Origin: Oxyruncus cristatus
Taxonomy: Eukaryota > Chordata > Aves > Passeriformes > Cotingidae
Length of the DNA stretch: 64,000 nucleotides
Direction: 5' to 3'
Assembly: GCA_013399855.1 (NCBI GenBank)
Contig: VXAY01002875.1
Coordinates: 753,374-817,373 of the forward strand
Shown piece after piece: positions 36,492-50,079 of the stretch (its first letter is position 1; each line of letters begins with the position of its first letter). The notes under the pieces are model-generated. The model was not told the origin of the DNA. It saw only the letters and a program-made list of their open reading frames with translations, and ran no database searches. A program made the position numbers and the translations under genes.

Positions 36492-39400
36492 AACACAGGG
36501 CACTTACTAAGAGACAGTATGCAGCAAGAATCTGCTGATCTCAGAGTCAAGACAGAGAGGACTGAGAGATGGACGGATTTTGGCCTGGTTGAGGGACACT
36601 GGTGTTGTCCATGGCAACAGAGGCGTGAGACAGTGGAGAGCTGCAGGTGGAGAAAGGAAGGGATGTATCAATGGATATCTTTTTAGTCATGTTGAATGAG
36701 ACCTGATGGCTTGGTATCTACAAAGAAATGAAGAAAGACTAATTGAGTTTCTAGGTTAGACGAGGGGAGAGAGGACTAGTTTTACGTTCCAGTCTTAACA
36801 ATCTTATATATCTACATATCTATGACTCTGATGATCTTATATTTATATATATATTTACATAAATACAGATTTGCATACATACATGTAATAGCTCTGTCTA
36901 TGGTGCTCTGTCCACGGCAAAGGAATCAGAAACAAAGTTGTAGTCAGAAGAACAGGAGAAGAGAAAGAACACAGCCCTGCACTCCCTGACAAAAAAATGA
37001 AGTGAAAAAAGGCCTTTCTCCTTTCTTTTCCTTAGCATGACCGGTAACAAAGCACATAGTAGCAAAGTGCTTGCCCATTAACTCCCTGAAAAGTTTAAGC
37101 AGTCAAAAAAAATTTAGCAATTGTTGTAACCAGCACTGCATTGTGCAGCTCAACAAATCTGTCCACGTTCAGAGGCAGGTGTCCCACGCACCCACACTGG
37201 CACACACCTCACAGGACGTGCAAGCAGCTACTGGCCCTGTCAGCAGTGGCTTATCTGACACAACCCCCCTCACAGTACTGGAGATGTGTATTTTGGTCCA
37301 GTGATGGATGCGTGTGTAGCCATGTGTCAAATCTGCCAGCATGCTGAGTGCTGGAAACAAATGGCACTTTCAGAGCAGTGCATCTGGGTCACTGCCTGCT
37401 CTCGCTGTGCCTGTGAGGACTGCGGGGAAGAAGAGGGGAGCAGCGAGAAGCAGGCTGCAGATTTGAGGGGCTGTGCTGGCAGGTATTATCTAGGCCACTG
37501 TTTGTAAACTGGATACTCTCACCCTAGAACAGCAAAAGTGGATTTTTGGTACTGTAAGGGTAAGTCTTTTGCACCCCACTGTGATGAGGCGGCAGTGGTT
37601 TATTTTCTCCCTACTCTCAGTTTTCCAGGTGTGACCAGGATAATAAAAGCACATTCAACCTCCCTCCCATCTCTAGTAAAATAGACCATAAATCGCTGAG
37701 AAATAACACACAGAAAGCACTCACAGGCTCCGCTTTTTAGTGCTGTAACTAGTTTGGACTCGCACATTTAGGAAATGTCACATTTGGTTTTGACCTAGAA
37801 TCGAGTTCACTCTGACTCGCTGAAACACAAGACGCACCATTCATGCAGTGCCTGGAGCGCAGCCTCCAGCTGCAGAATGTGGGTTACCAGAAGCAGGAGA
37901 CATCTGAGAAAGAGCATTCAGAACAGCACGTGTGCTGCTTTCAGCCACAAACACATTTGATTATGAACTCTACAAAATACGTGAATGGTACAGGCTGATG
38001 GTACAATCTCTGGAAGCACATACCCATAACAATCCTATGGAGAAAAAGAAGGATGCACGCCTGAGAGTCACAGAGAGATAAGGCTTTTTTTTTTTTTTCT
38101 TTTTGAGCATTCAAACCAGCTAATTTCCCCTCCAAAAACCATTGCACAATCTGTGAGCCACTGCAAGGGCAAGTTGCGAAGATTTCAACAGTAAACACCA
38201 TTATCAGCTAATCAATGGCAAATTGTCAATAGAATTTGGGACCAGGAAAGTCCCACAAAGCCACTGGCACTGGAGCTGACAGTCTATGCAGAAATGCCAC
38301 CTGCCACGTCAACATGCCTTACTCCCTGTGCACTGCAGTATTCACCTTGGATAACAACCAATGTGTTTGGTCTGCTTCCTCTCCCCATGTTACACATGCC
38401 CATCCACTGCTTACTCCACTTTTAACCCACCCATGCAGACACAGAGATATAGCAAGCTATAGCAAGCACACTTCATGCATGAAAGGGTATCAAGAAAGAG
38501 AATTGTGTTTGACCTTGTCATACATGTGTATGGGGAGTGAAGTCTCCACAAGTAGTCTCCACAAGCAGACAGATGCATTTAAAAAAAGGACAAAAAGTAG
38601 GAGAGAGCACGCTTCCTCATAAACACGTGTGTTTTATCAGCTGCCTGAACACCAAAGCATTTCCCTTTTCCGGGCAGACACCTCTGGGTCACATCTTTCA
38701 GCTCTGTTAAAATTTCAACACCTCACTGGCTTCCATTTCATGTGAAGAGGGGAAAGAGACATGGACTGAGCATCAGATAGTCAAATGCAGAAACCCATTT
38801 AAACAGAAACGGAAAATCTTCTCCCTAGGAGAGGACTTCCAGTACTAGGACTATGTAAAAGGAAGAAAATAAAAAGCTGCAGAGCAACAGATGCATATCA
38901 TACATCTGGGATCATTTATGTATGTAGAGCTTCTAGCAGTAACAGAAGACATTTTCCTCCTGGGCAAGTTCTTTCTCACTCTAGGATTCACAGCGGAGCA
39001 ATTATAAGCTTCCTAAAAGCCCTGCAATGCTTTCAAGGCTTGCAGTAGCTACAGCTTCTGACTCAGACTGACTGCAAGCATTAGAGAGCAGAGCAGTAGA
39101 AAACATTGCAGCCTAGTTTAAGGTTTAAACACCGATGAGTGTGGACTTCAGAGGGTCCTGCCCTACTTGCCTTAAAAATGTCCAGCGGTTCTTCTGATAC
39201 CAATGATGTAAAAATTCAAAGCTGTAGCAGTCCTGTTTATGAAGGCTGACACCCTCACTCCATCAACAGGAACAGTGGTGCCCTGCAAGCGTGAGGTTTA
39301 CCTCTCATTTTGTGAGGGGAAGTGCCAGCATCAGCACATACAAAATAACAAGGTCATACAAAGCATTTGGTAGGCTTGGAACAAAACCCTATTTGCAGGA

Positions 39401-40204
39401 TTCACTTAGTGAAAGAATTTATGTTAACAGAGCAAGCTATTTATAGCAACTCCCCATAGAAATAAACTGCCTCTTGGTTCCTGTCCTCATGAAATGCAGC
39501 TTTCTAAGCAGAGAAACCCTCTCTTTACTCTGAAAGCATGGGTGAAGCGGGGCATGGAGAAAGGGAAGCTGCTCCCCAACATACACCCTGCTGGCTCCAG
39601 TTATACTGGAGATAAGATCTTCCTGTGCTGTTAGCACAAAAGGGGACTCATGGTTTGAGTCCCAGCAGTCACAGCACCCTTCGCCAGCCCCCTTGGTTGG
39701 ACAGTCATGAGAGAGCTGCCTGCGCCATGGCCTATTGCTCATAGCTCCGAGCTGTGCCAGTTCTTGGTGATGGATGCACAGAATGGAGCAGGACTGCTTT
39801 TCCCCAGGTTCCTCATGCCCTGTATGTTTAATTACACACTCTTAGGCAACATTAATCCAAGTATATCTAAGGAAGACTACAATTCCTTGAAACAAGCAGA
39901 GGGACAAACCAGGATGGAGAGATGCCAGTCTCTTCCCAGCCAGCCCTTCAGAATATCCCAAACCAGAGCAAGTGCATGTATCCTCACACTTCATACATTC
40001 TCTGAAATAAAAGTATACATACTTTAATTCTGATCACACAGAGCCAGCCAGCTAGAAATTCACATTCTTGTAGACACACCTCGTCACGTTACCAAAATCA
40101 TCACACAAAATCTCACCTATTTGTTACAAATGACCCAGATCCAGTCTGCTTACTATCCAAGCTTAATTAATTATTTCTGCGAGTTTGCTCAGGCAAGGAG
40201 CTGA

Positions 40205-41080
40205 GCAAACTGCAGGCACATGACTGCACCCTCAGCAAGTTTGCCAACAACACCAAGCTGAGTGATGCAGTCGACACACTGGAGGGAAGGGATGCCACCC
40301 AGAGGGACCTGGACAGGCTTGATGTTGCAAGACCTTACACTTGAGCTGGGGCAATCCCAAGAGCAAATAGAGAGTGGATGGAGAATGGATTGAGAGCAGC
40401 TTGGAGGATGAGGACTTGAAAGTGTTGGTGGACGAGAAGCTCAACATGACCCAGCAACATGCGCTCGCAGCCCAGAAAGCCAACCGTGTCCTGGGCTGCA
40501 TCAAAAGCAGTGTGACCAGCAGGTCGAGAGCGGTGATTCTTCCCCCCTAATCTGGTCTTGTGAGACCCCACTTGGAGTACTGCATCCAGTTGTGGGGCCC
40601 CCAGCTTAAGAAGGATGTGGACCTGTTGAAGCAAGTCCAGAGCAGGGCCATGAAGATGGTCAGGAGGCTGGGGCACCTCTCCTATGACAACAGGCTGAGA
40701 CAGCTGGGGTTGTTCAGCCTGGAAAAGAGTAGGTTCCAGGAAGACCTTAAAGCAGCCTTCCAGTACCTAAAGGGGGCTACAGGATAGCTGGAGAGGGGCT
40801 TTCCACAAAGGCATGGAGAGATAGGACAATGGGAATGGCTTTAAACTGAGAGTAGGTTTAGATGAGATATTAGGGAGAAATTCTTTATTCAGAGGGTGGT
40901 AAGGCACTGGAACAGGTTGCCCAGAGACGTTGTGGATGCCCCGTCACATCAAGCATTGAAGGTCAGGTTGGATGGGCCTCTGAGCAACCTGGTCTAGTGG
41001 AATATGTCCCTGCCTATGGCAGGGAGGTTGGAAATAGATGATCTTTAAGGTCACTTCCCACACAAACCATTCTATGATTC
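40205..41080 (+). mobile_element. CR1 LINE, 5'-truncated, plus strand
   Basis: This is the 3' part of CR1 ORF2 and the 3' end. It begins just before the RT catalytic box. The frame reads TLSKFANNTKLSDAV, so the FADD motif has become FANN with both catalytic aspartates changed to asparagine. Further on it has CAGAAAGCCAACCGTGTCCT, then a 75-codon open piece (40560-40787) with RPHLEYCIQLWGPQLKKD and [13 protein letters not shown] blocks. The end is canonical: GGAACAGGTTGCCCAGAGAC, GCAACCTGGTCTAGTGGAAT, and AAACCATTCTATGATTC at 41064-41080. The preserved 3' end allows subfamily assignment. Frameshifts and a small deletion near 40325 show that it is inactive. Confidence 0.95.
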
Positions 41081-44000
41081 AACAATAAATGAAAACAAAA
41101 AGCTGTTTTGGAAAACAAAGCAAAATGGAGCAGGTTCACCATTTCAAAGTACGAAAAATGAAGATGAATAAATCAGAAACTAAAATGCGCACATGTAGAC
41201 AAACCTCCAATTCCTTCTTTTTAACTACTGCCACAAATAAGATGCAATTGATTCTCTACATCCATATTGGTAAGAGTTCTGCTGTTGGGCTTTTAAAACT
41301 CAAGATCAGTGCTATCTGGCCAATAAACTATAGCACGGTGTTTAGAGATTACAGTTTAGAGATTAGAGATTTAGAGAAAAAGAAAAGAAAGAAAAAAAGT
41401 ATTTTTGATCTACAGAAACTTTTTACATTTTGACATTATTTCAGACTAAAACCTCACTTTTCCCAGTTGGGATCCTATGTATCCTCACTGTCCCCTGACC
41501 TTTCCAAACTCTAGACAGAACACAGGCTCTCATTGCATACTCTTGTCACTAAATCATGTCCATCAACAGCTTTGCAATAAAATCCCTCATAGATGATTCT
41601 CTCACACTGCTTCTTTTCAGTATCTCACACTGACACTCTTCGTTGGTTTAAAAAAAAAGGCATATCTTAAATCTAATGATTGTACCAATAATACTAAGTT
41701 AGACTAATGGGAACTCTGAACTGAAAATGAAGCTCTAAAAGCTATAGGGTATACATATATTGGCAGACTTCATTAAACTATAAAACTACAAAGATTACAA
41801 TCTTATTTGGTAAAGACAGAATTATCTTAAGCCAATTTGTTGCCCAACATAATAGCATTTGGTGTCTATAATGAAAATTAGATTGTATCAGGGTAAGTTT
41901 GTTTATAATTTTAGACCAACAGAATTAGATAAAGTGTTCACAGAGATGAAATAATGAAACTCAGTAAGTTTTTCTTTCATTTTTGTGACATAGTATTTGG
42001 TACTCTCCAAGTTGTAAGCAAGCATCTTATTTCACAGTACTTGAAATATTGTTTGAAAAGAGAAAATTCTCCCTCTGTGTATTACAAAGGGTTAGATTAA
42101 GCCAATACATGGCATCACCTCCTGTAAAGGTGTAGTTCCAAAACAAATTGTAAGGGCTGATGAAGAAAATCCCTGAGCTGTCCCTATCTCAGATGCAGAG
42201 GTTGTTCTGCTGCAATTCTTCACTACTTCAGTTCAACTGTCTTGCCTGTTGGTTACACTGCACTGACTGCTGAGTCTTGGAAACATGGGGATTTAAAATC
42301 AACCACACATGTTTTGGTTTAAATTATGAAGCAGCAGTGGGAGAGTGAATGGGAGCAGGAACTTCAGAGCTTGGCCGTGTCACTCCAGAAGACCTGTCTT
42401 GAACCACAGCTCGGAGGGAAAAGCAGAGAGCACCCAAAGTTTTTACACCCTTGCACTCAACAGAAGTAGGAAGGTACACACACCAAAATGTAAGTGATAT
42501 TTTCTTGTGCTGGTAACTCAGACTTGGAGTCCTTCAGACTTAGAGATCAGTGACTCAGAGACTTTGCACTTATTTATTGATGGCTGATCAAATCACAAAC
42601 CTCCGGTATGGAAAACATCATGCAAGCTTCTACATGGCCTTTTCACCACCCCCATCTTCCTTCACATCAATGTCTGTGTGATACAGTTGTGTTCATATCA
42701 TCCCTAGCTCTTGGTCATGGTGGCATTCAGCTTCCTTCAGGAGGAAATAAATGACATTTGCTCCGCCTCAAGCCACGGTTTCTATGTATGGGCTGTTTGG
42801 GAGGATTGCGAGGAGATGAAGTGATGGTGGTGTGCAGCCAAAGCTGCTTTTAAGCTTTTGCTCTGCCCTGCTCAGCCCTTCCATAATGACTCAGTTTCTT
42901 CACAGTGGCTGGAAATCAACTGCAGACTAAGAAAGTTTTCCTTCTGGCAACCGGTATTTTTAATTCTCTCTGTCCAGTGTCATAGGCAAGGAAGGAGAGA
43001 AAAGGGAAGGGAGATCCCACTAGTCTCAGCTATTTATTTATATTTGCTACAAATATTCAGAGATCTCAATTGCCCTGTTACCCTAATGGTAAACAGCACT
43101 CCAAGATGCACTCCAAGAAAGTATCTCCCAAGCCTACTCCGAACAACAAAAATAACTACTGCCAGCACCAACTGTCATATGTCAAAACCCAATGCTATTC
43201 TTGGAGCAGATGCAGGCTCAGGAATTTTTCTTTCTTTCTTTTTTTTTTTTTTCTTAAAGCAAAGTAATTTCAAACCAGTCCAACCAACACATGTGATGCG
43301 CATGATGGTCTTGCCAGCCACTAATTTTCTAAATGGTAACTACTGGCAGTTCATCTGTCTTAACAGTTTGAGACAGGCAGTTTGACAATGTTAACGGACG
43401 CTGCTGAACCAAAATACAGTTCCCACGGGCTCTCTTGTGCACTTTTTCCTTCCTGCTGCTTGGAGAGTTTCAAGTTCTCAGCTGTGATCTGGCAAATCCT
43501 TGTCCTGGCCCTGCACTGCTCCTCAGAGCGCTGCCAGCAGGGTTCCATTACATCTCCATAGCATACACCATTAATAAAAAAAATAATTATTTTTACAATG
43601 TATTAATTGTACCCCCTCTGACACATGACAGCAAATAGCTCTGGCAAACAACTGCACCTCAATGAATAAAAAGTTTGTTTGACCAAAGAGTAATCGGAGT
43701 TGCTTGGCACTGAAGATGAATACAGCAAGGCTCCAGCTGACACATCTTGCACAGACAGTCCTATCAGGTCTCTCGTACTTATCTGTGTATACTAATCACA
43801 GCAAATAACCTTTCTTCAAGCTTTGCACTCTTTTAAGTTTTCTTAAAAGATTTCTGGGCAAACTGAAATATTAACTTCTTCAGACTCTGAATGACTGAAT
43901 TTATCTACTAGCCCTTTACACTCAGTAAGATAGTGAAGTGCCTTCACAGATGAATGTTGACAAGTTCTATTTTGTCCTTTAGCAGGTGCAGAATTTTTAT

Positions 44001-47000
44001 TAAACACACATTACATGAATACCAGTAAGGAAAAAAAAAAAAGAAGATAGCTTTTATGCTTTTTTTTTTCTTTTAACCTCAAAAATGATCTTCCACATTG
44101 CATTAAAAAGCTGTAGCTCTATATCTTAGATTTTGGTAAGTTGAGGAAGCAAACCCTACAATATATTGGAAAACTAAACCCAGGTGCTTCTCCAGATAAC
44201 CCCCTTGATTCCCTCTCTCCCCAGCAGGGAGCTGCCCTCCAGCTCTGAAGCCAGAGAGCACCTGTAGCAGGTCTATGCCCAGCTGGGGAATACCCCATGC
44301 CCATTAGCACCATTGCTCAGAACATGGCTGATAACATGAGGTGAAAGCAGGATCTGTGGTCCCATGCACACCCCAGAGGCTCTCAGCAGAGACTGCAGAC
44401 AGGTAACCCAGCCTCAGCCTCTTTCACCCACCCTGACAGCTCCCCTCATCATCTTTTGAGGGGAGAGACTGCTTTTGCTGGAGGGTGCTTAGAAAACAGC
44501 ATGCAAAGCATCATCTTTGTCTAGTTACAAAGACCCAAACTGTGGGAGAGGAACTAAAGAGGGCCCACAGCGGAAGGCAGGTTGATAGCAGATCAAACAT
44601 TCACGCCTGTGTAGGAACCTCAGAAGAAATCTTAAGCTGTGGGGAAAGACGGATGGGGAAAAAACGTACCTCCTTCTGCCTACTAGTGTCAGAAGGTAAG
44701 TCCATTACAGAAGATGAAGGAAATGTGTATGTCAATGCCAGATGATGCTGCCCAGTTACTGGAGGGAATTTCCAGGACAGTGAAGAAAGTCAGGAGTGGA
44801 TACGAGGAGGAAGTTATCTCCAGAATAAAAAAAATCCCCACCAACGCTTCTCTCTCACACAGTTACACAAGAGCTTGCCACTGATAGTTTCTCTTCTACA
44901 ACCTGCACAATGCTCCCCTGGTGTGCATCAGGGCAGGAGGGCACAGCTGGTAGCAGGTGTGAAAACCAACAGGTCAAAAATGTATATGTGTTTGGGTTCT
45001 GGAAACGCCAAATCTAGTCTCTTCTCTGCGAGGTGTGGGGAGACTTTCTACAGAGCTCCTCCACTGCTGCACACCTCATAGCCAAGACTACAACAGCTGT
45101 ATTTTAGGATATCTGTTTGCACATGCCCTGAATACTCATAAGGTAGAACCTCACCCAGCAAGAAATACCCAGACTCTGGTCAGGCAACACAGGGAGACAG
45201 AGCCCCATGGGCTTGTACATGAGCTTTGACAAGCAGTTGTCTGAAGATGAACTTGCACCATCATCTGCTTCATGCCACCATTTTCTTCCAAGTAAGTACT
45301 TCTGCTACAAAGCCACCACTTGCTTTTTCAGAGGAGTAAGTAGTTTCAGAGAAAGGAGCAGCTAGAACATCCCTCTGGACTACATCCCTCTGGAAGGGTG
45401 AATGCAGATGCAGGCTGTATCAGCTACAAATCCCCTGTACAAACACGAGTGACCAGTGCTAGCAGTAGTTCTTGCCTTGTTGCTCTGTGGAGGCAGTTGT
45501 GACTACATGAGGCTTTGAGAGGAAGCCTGTGTTGCTGTGGAGGCAAGCTCTGGTTTCACTTTCTCTTCCATTCTTCAGGCTTCTGGTCAATGAGTAAGGA
45601 GAACTTCACCACGGGGTAGTAAAAAGCAGTCCAACAATTTTGTGGCTTCCCTTTAATTTGTGCACTCTGCTCTCATCTCTGCTTTTATGTTGGAAGATGT
45701 TTTGTAGCTTTCTCAGCTGTCACAAACTGTGAAGATGAATGTGGCAATTGTTGTTAAAAGATTTAGGGACAAATCACAAAAATGGTATTTAGGAAACTGG
45801 CTTTGAAATCCTATTCATTATAGGTTTAAATCCTTAAGAACTGCCTTGACTTTAGCTCTACAACTTCAACATGGTAGCCAACAGCGTTTTGAATAATCAC
45901 GTGTTCCTTCAACTTTGTGGTTTTACTGCCATGAAAGAGAATGTGGGAAAATAACTAGATCATGCTTCTAATTTAACTAGAAAATGAGAAAGTCTGTGGT
46001 ATACGCAAGCAACTGAACATAAAGGATTTAAAATATTTTGCATTAATATTTCTGAATGAAATCTGCATTAGAAACACCCGTCCAGACAGCTAAACACAGT
46101 TGCAAGCGGACATTAGATTTACACATGCGCGCAAAACTTCCTTACATGTAACCTGATTTACATGAGTGACCACACAACTCTCAGATTGTGAAACATCCGT
46201 GTCAGTCTGATTTCTCTTTCCCTCTGAGCTTATCTCCTTGCCTTTCTCTGTAGCTGTGATTAGTCATGTGTAGCTTGGATGAGGAAGATTACTTGGCAAC
46301 AGCAAGGCCAGGGGATGCATTTATTTGTTTCTGTGGTCACTCTGTATGTTCTTCAATGCACCCAAAAATAATGTCCTCTGAGCCTCACCATGTTCAGCAG
46401 AGCATACAAAGAAAAGTTAGGCCATACTTGAATAGGCTTGTTCAACCAGTGGGGATGGCAATTCACTAAGCAACCCCCCACCTCTTTTGAGGTGGGGAGT
46501 TAAAGTGATTACCTGAGAATGGTGCCCGGTGATAGAGGAACTGCAGATACCATTGAACTTTCACTGAGAAAGGAAAAAAAAGAAATTTCCTTCCTTGCAA
46601 GTGTAAAGACCTTGCCAAGCTGTTAGGGACCAACATTGCCTCAGGAGATAAAGGGAGCAGTGAGGAACAAAATTCATTCCCCTTTCAGAAGCTATGTGGT
46701 ATCTGACATGCCTACTGCCAATTCCCCCAGAAGTGTGTTCCTAGAATACCAGAGAAAGAGGGAAAATGACCCAGGGCTCAGCAAGGACTCTAGCAACTTC
46801 AGCAACACAATGTTCTCTCACCTGTAATTTGATAAGTTGGGCCAGATATCTCATGAAAGAAAAGGCTTTCCAGTTTCAAAAGCTTTACTGTGCTGCTCTT
46901 TCATGGACATTTCTACTGACAGTCAAATCCCACTGGAAGCACCTAAGCACTTCACTGTTCCTAACAGAAAAGTGTCCCAAAAAGAAAAATCTTCCATTAA

Positions 47001-48428
47001 AGCACCCAAAGAATCTCACAGTCCACCTTTGCCCAGCTCTCAAAACTAATATTGAAAAAGGGCAAATAATTTGGGATTCCACACATGTGCTTTGTGCTTT
47101 TCCTCTATTACATGAGATAATAAAAGCCCAAGGCTTCAGTTTGCAGAATTAAAAATACAACAACAACAACCCCAAAACTATTCAATCTATATATCTTGGG
47201 GAAATATCACTTGTACAATTTAAAATTGCTGGTCTAATCTTACTCAGAGCCTCAAATGGAAATGTTATGAATATCTCCTAACAAAATCCCACTTAAAAAG
47301 TAGGACTCTACTCCGAGCTAGCAAAGTATACTCACCCTATGAAGCACTTCTAGGTCTATGCAAACAAGGATTATACAAAACAGCTCTAAAAAACTAAAGA
47401 AGTAGACTTCTTAATGACAGTTGTTATTTTAATTTTTTTTAAAAGTGATTAGTTATCCCAGGCATACAACTTAGCATTTGAATGAGGCTGGATGTTTGCA
47501 GGCAGTTTCCTCAAATAGCCCAAAAAAGCACAAGTCACTTTGTGGCAGCACCACCTTCGGGTGCCCGATAAACAGTTACAGAACAAACTCATAAGCATCC
47601 TTATTTCTTTGGAAGCCTGGTATGGGGAGAGGTGGTTGGAGAAGAATGAAATATTAAACCCCCATCTGAACATCCCACAAGACACACATTCTTACAATCA
47701 AAGTTAAGAACCTAATACGCTCTCAGAGTAATTACAGACTGTATGTGTCCCTAGCAATGCCCTAGTTGGCAAGCCTTGCAAGGCATATCTCAGGTATGGG
47801 ACAGTGATCTGGGCTGCCAAGGCACTGCACACCAGACAGCCCTCTTCCTTCACACCTGAGCAGGAGATTCTTGAGCAGCGCTGCAAAAAGCACCACTGTG
47901 CAGAAGGAAAGACAGAAACACGGAGGAATCATCTCTTTTTCCTCAAGCCCACATGATTCTCAGGATGGTTACTGCTATTGCACCATCAGGTATAAGCTCC
48001 TACACAGGAGGTTAATGGCAGCTACCTCCCTTCACGCTTACTAGTGAGAAACATTTCACAGAAACAGATAATCTTTACTATTTATTCACCAGTTTCCTTT
48101 TACAGTTTAAAAATCAGTAGGCAGTATTAACTGTTATCTGCAGATTTGTCTTCACACATTCATTCTCTTCAGCAATTCAATTATTTTTCTTGTAGGAAAT
48201 TAGGAGACCACTCTCATTTCCATCATCTCTTGCTCTGCAGTCATTCCAGAAGAAGACAAAGATATATGATTAACTTGGATATTGGCCACGTGCCATGAGT
48301 TCAGAACTTTTATTCCAAGGCTTCCTCTTCCCCTCTACCCCTCCAAGTGCACCATGACATGCAGTTACCATGACTTACTCAACAGTCAGCAGTAGAGCAG
48401 CGCGTAGGATGGCAGCTCTACAGAAATG
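41081..48428. other. Unique noncoding sequence
   Basis: I see no supported gene. The window's longest open frame (175 codons, 42858-43385, +) crosses a T-rich tract giving nine consecutive Phe codons and has no domain I recognise. A small TTTAGAGATTA repeat lies at 41341-41377 and poly-A/poly-T tracts at 44028-44070. No mobile element was recognised. Confidence 0.45.
41341..41377 (+). repeat. Short TTTAGAGATTA tandem repeat
   Basis: TTTAGAGATTA occurs at 41341-41351 and 41355-41365, followed by a partial GATTTAGAG unit and a purine-rich tract. It is too short for a minisatellite call beyond a local duplication. Confidence 0.75.
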
Positions 48429-48511
48429 ATCACAGAATTACAGAATATGCTGAGTTGGAAGGGTCCCACAAGGATCACTGAGTCCAACCCTTAGCTTCAG
48501 GATTTTTTGCA
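48429..48511 (-). mobile_element. CR1 LINE 3' end fragment, minus strand
   Basis: TCACAGAATTACAGAATATG, CTGAGTTGGAAGGGTCCCAC and AAGGATCACTGAGTCCAACC are the antisense 3' end of a CR1 subfamily with the 'aatatgctgagttggaagggtccc' signature. Only about 80 bp remains. The fragment at 53215 has the same signature. Confidence 0.85.
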
Positions 48512-49480
48512 GGAAATGAGTAATCTGCCTGCATCTGAAACAGTGCTACAGTTCACCAATGGATAGCCAAGAGACAACTCTGCACAAGTGACACTGTGTG
48601 GGAAGGAGACGGTTCAGTGTTTGGAAGGGGTCACAGAGTGACACCTCATAGACCAGTCTCTCACTTGAGCACAAAAGAGTTACAGTAAATGCCACCACAC
48701 CGAGAGGAGCATCTTTAAGCATGAGTCAGTATTACCCAGAATATTACTATTTCAACACACCAGTTGGACTTCACAGGACGGAAAATCCTGATGGCAGCTT
48801 CAATTTAACTGTTAATACAGGCCCATGAAAAAACACATTCACTACCAGTTCTACTAAATTATGTGTTATTTTCAGGTAGGAACAAGACCTTGGTTCCTGT
48901 AACATCTCCGTGCCGAGCATTTGCTAAGGAAGTACCACAGGATACAAATCAACTACACGTTCATCAGAAGTTGGTTAATTATTAATAGGTTCATGTAATA
49001 CATGCTGCAGTCATTTATTTTCAAGATGGAAAATACACAAGGAATTTTCTCATTAATGAAATTTTTGGTACCTTTTTTTCTTTTTTTTTAAACTTAGTCT
49101 ATAGGATACTGATCTCTAAGTCTTTATGCAACCTTTATTGGACTTAATAGCAGTGAAGTAAATGGAAAAGTACCTTCATGATTGGGTGCTTTAAGGAAAA
49201 AACATATTATGATGTGTAGAACTGTCAATATCAGAGCAAAAAATAGAGGCAAAATTCAGCTAACTTTATATTTGCTTCTTTTTTCCTAGCTCCAAATGAG
49301 GTTAGGAAACAGGAGATTTCTTCAGCTGCTAATTCACGCAGGAATAAAAATGGAACACTATCTGGGAAGAAAAAATCCCAATCAGCTGTACTTCTTTTGA
49401 TTTGGAAAGCACAAAACAGGAGAAAAATGCTAATTCTTGATAAACATAAACAACGTGACACTCAGCATTACAGAGAACTT
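48512..49480. other. Unique AT-rich noncoding sequence
   Basis: I see no gene or recognised repeat in this stretch. The sequence lies between a CR1 tail and the LTR. T-rich runs occur at 49073-49090. Confidence 0.45.
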
Positions 49481-49639
49481 TAGATAATCCCCTGCAGCCC
49501 ATGGGGAAGACCATGGTGAGGCAGGCTGTCTCCCTTCAGCCTGTGTAGGTCCCTTGGGGAGCAGAGAGAGATCCAACCGCAATCCCCGGAGGACCTCCAA
49601 CAGAAGCAGGTAGAGAACTCCAAGGAGGCTGTGACCCTG

Positions 49640-49862
49640 TGGAAGCCTAGACTGGAACAGGTTTGCTGGTAGGACTTGTGACCTCATGGGGGACCCTTAC
49701 TGGAGCAGCCTGTTCCTGAAGGACTGCACCCCGTGGAAGAGACCCGCACTGGAGCAGTTTGTGAAGAAATGTAGCCCATGGGAAGGACTCATGTTGGAGA
49801 AGCTCATGGAGAACTGTCTCCTCTGGGAGGAACCCCACACTGGAGCAGGGGAAGACTGTGAG
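49640..49862 (+). repeat. 45-49-bp degenerate tandem array inside the LTR
   Basis: The core TGGA(G/A)(C/A)AG recurs at 49653, 49701, 49750, 49795 and 49841, a spacing of 48, 49, 45 and 46 bp. Between cores the units share the pattern 'gtg.a.gactgt..ccc.tggga.ggacc'. The units are diverged, so this is an old array, probably part of the LTR U3 region. Open frames on both strands cross it because of its low stop-codon content. Confidence 0.88.
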
Positions 49863-50073
49863 GAGTCCTCCCACTGAGAAGGAAGGAGCAGCAGAGACAA
49901 TGTGTGAAGAATGGTCCACAGACTCCATTCCCCATCCCCCTAAGCTGCTGGGGGGAGGACTTAGAGAAAATTGGGAGTAAAGTTAAACCTGGGAAGAAGG
50001 GGTGGGGAGGAGTGTGGGGAGGGTTTTAAGATTTAGTTTTAATTTCTCGTTACATTACTTTCCTTTAATGGGT

Positions 50074-50079
50074 AATAAA
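50074..50079 (+). promoter_or_regulatory. Poly(A) signal AATAAA of the LTR
   Basis: AATAAA lies about 185 bp before the LTR terminus, after a G-rich block. This is where the R region of a retroviral LTR would be expected. Use of the signal is inferred, not shown. Confidence 0.55.

Larger units (their letters stand above)
35623..40204. other. Unique noncoding sequence
   Basis: I see no supported gene. The longest open frame is 128 codons (38236-38622, +), with no recognised domain. Small repeats include an A/G tract at 35988-36024, a 20-bp minisatellite at 36429-36491, AT-rich sequence at 36805-36860, TATAGCAAGC twice at about 38449-38468, and AGTCTCCACAAG twice at about 38540-38565. Confidence 0.5.

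Noticed and set aside
42858..43385. Longest open frame, 175 codons, plus strand
   Set aside because: It contains nine consecutive Phe codons from a T-rich tract, has no domain I recognise, and is overlapped by another frame at 43070-43267. A frame of this length is expected by chance in 64 kb.
49647..49928. 93-codon minus-strand frame in the LTR
   Set aside because: It is a by-product of the tandem array in the LTR, not a retroviral gene. No gag, pol or env similarity was seen.
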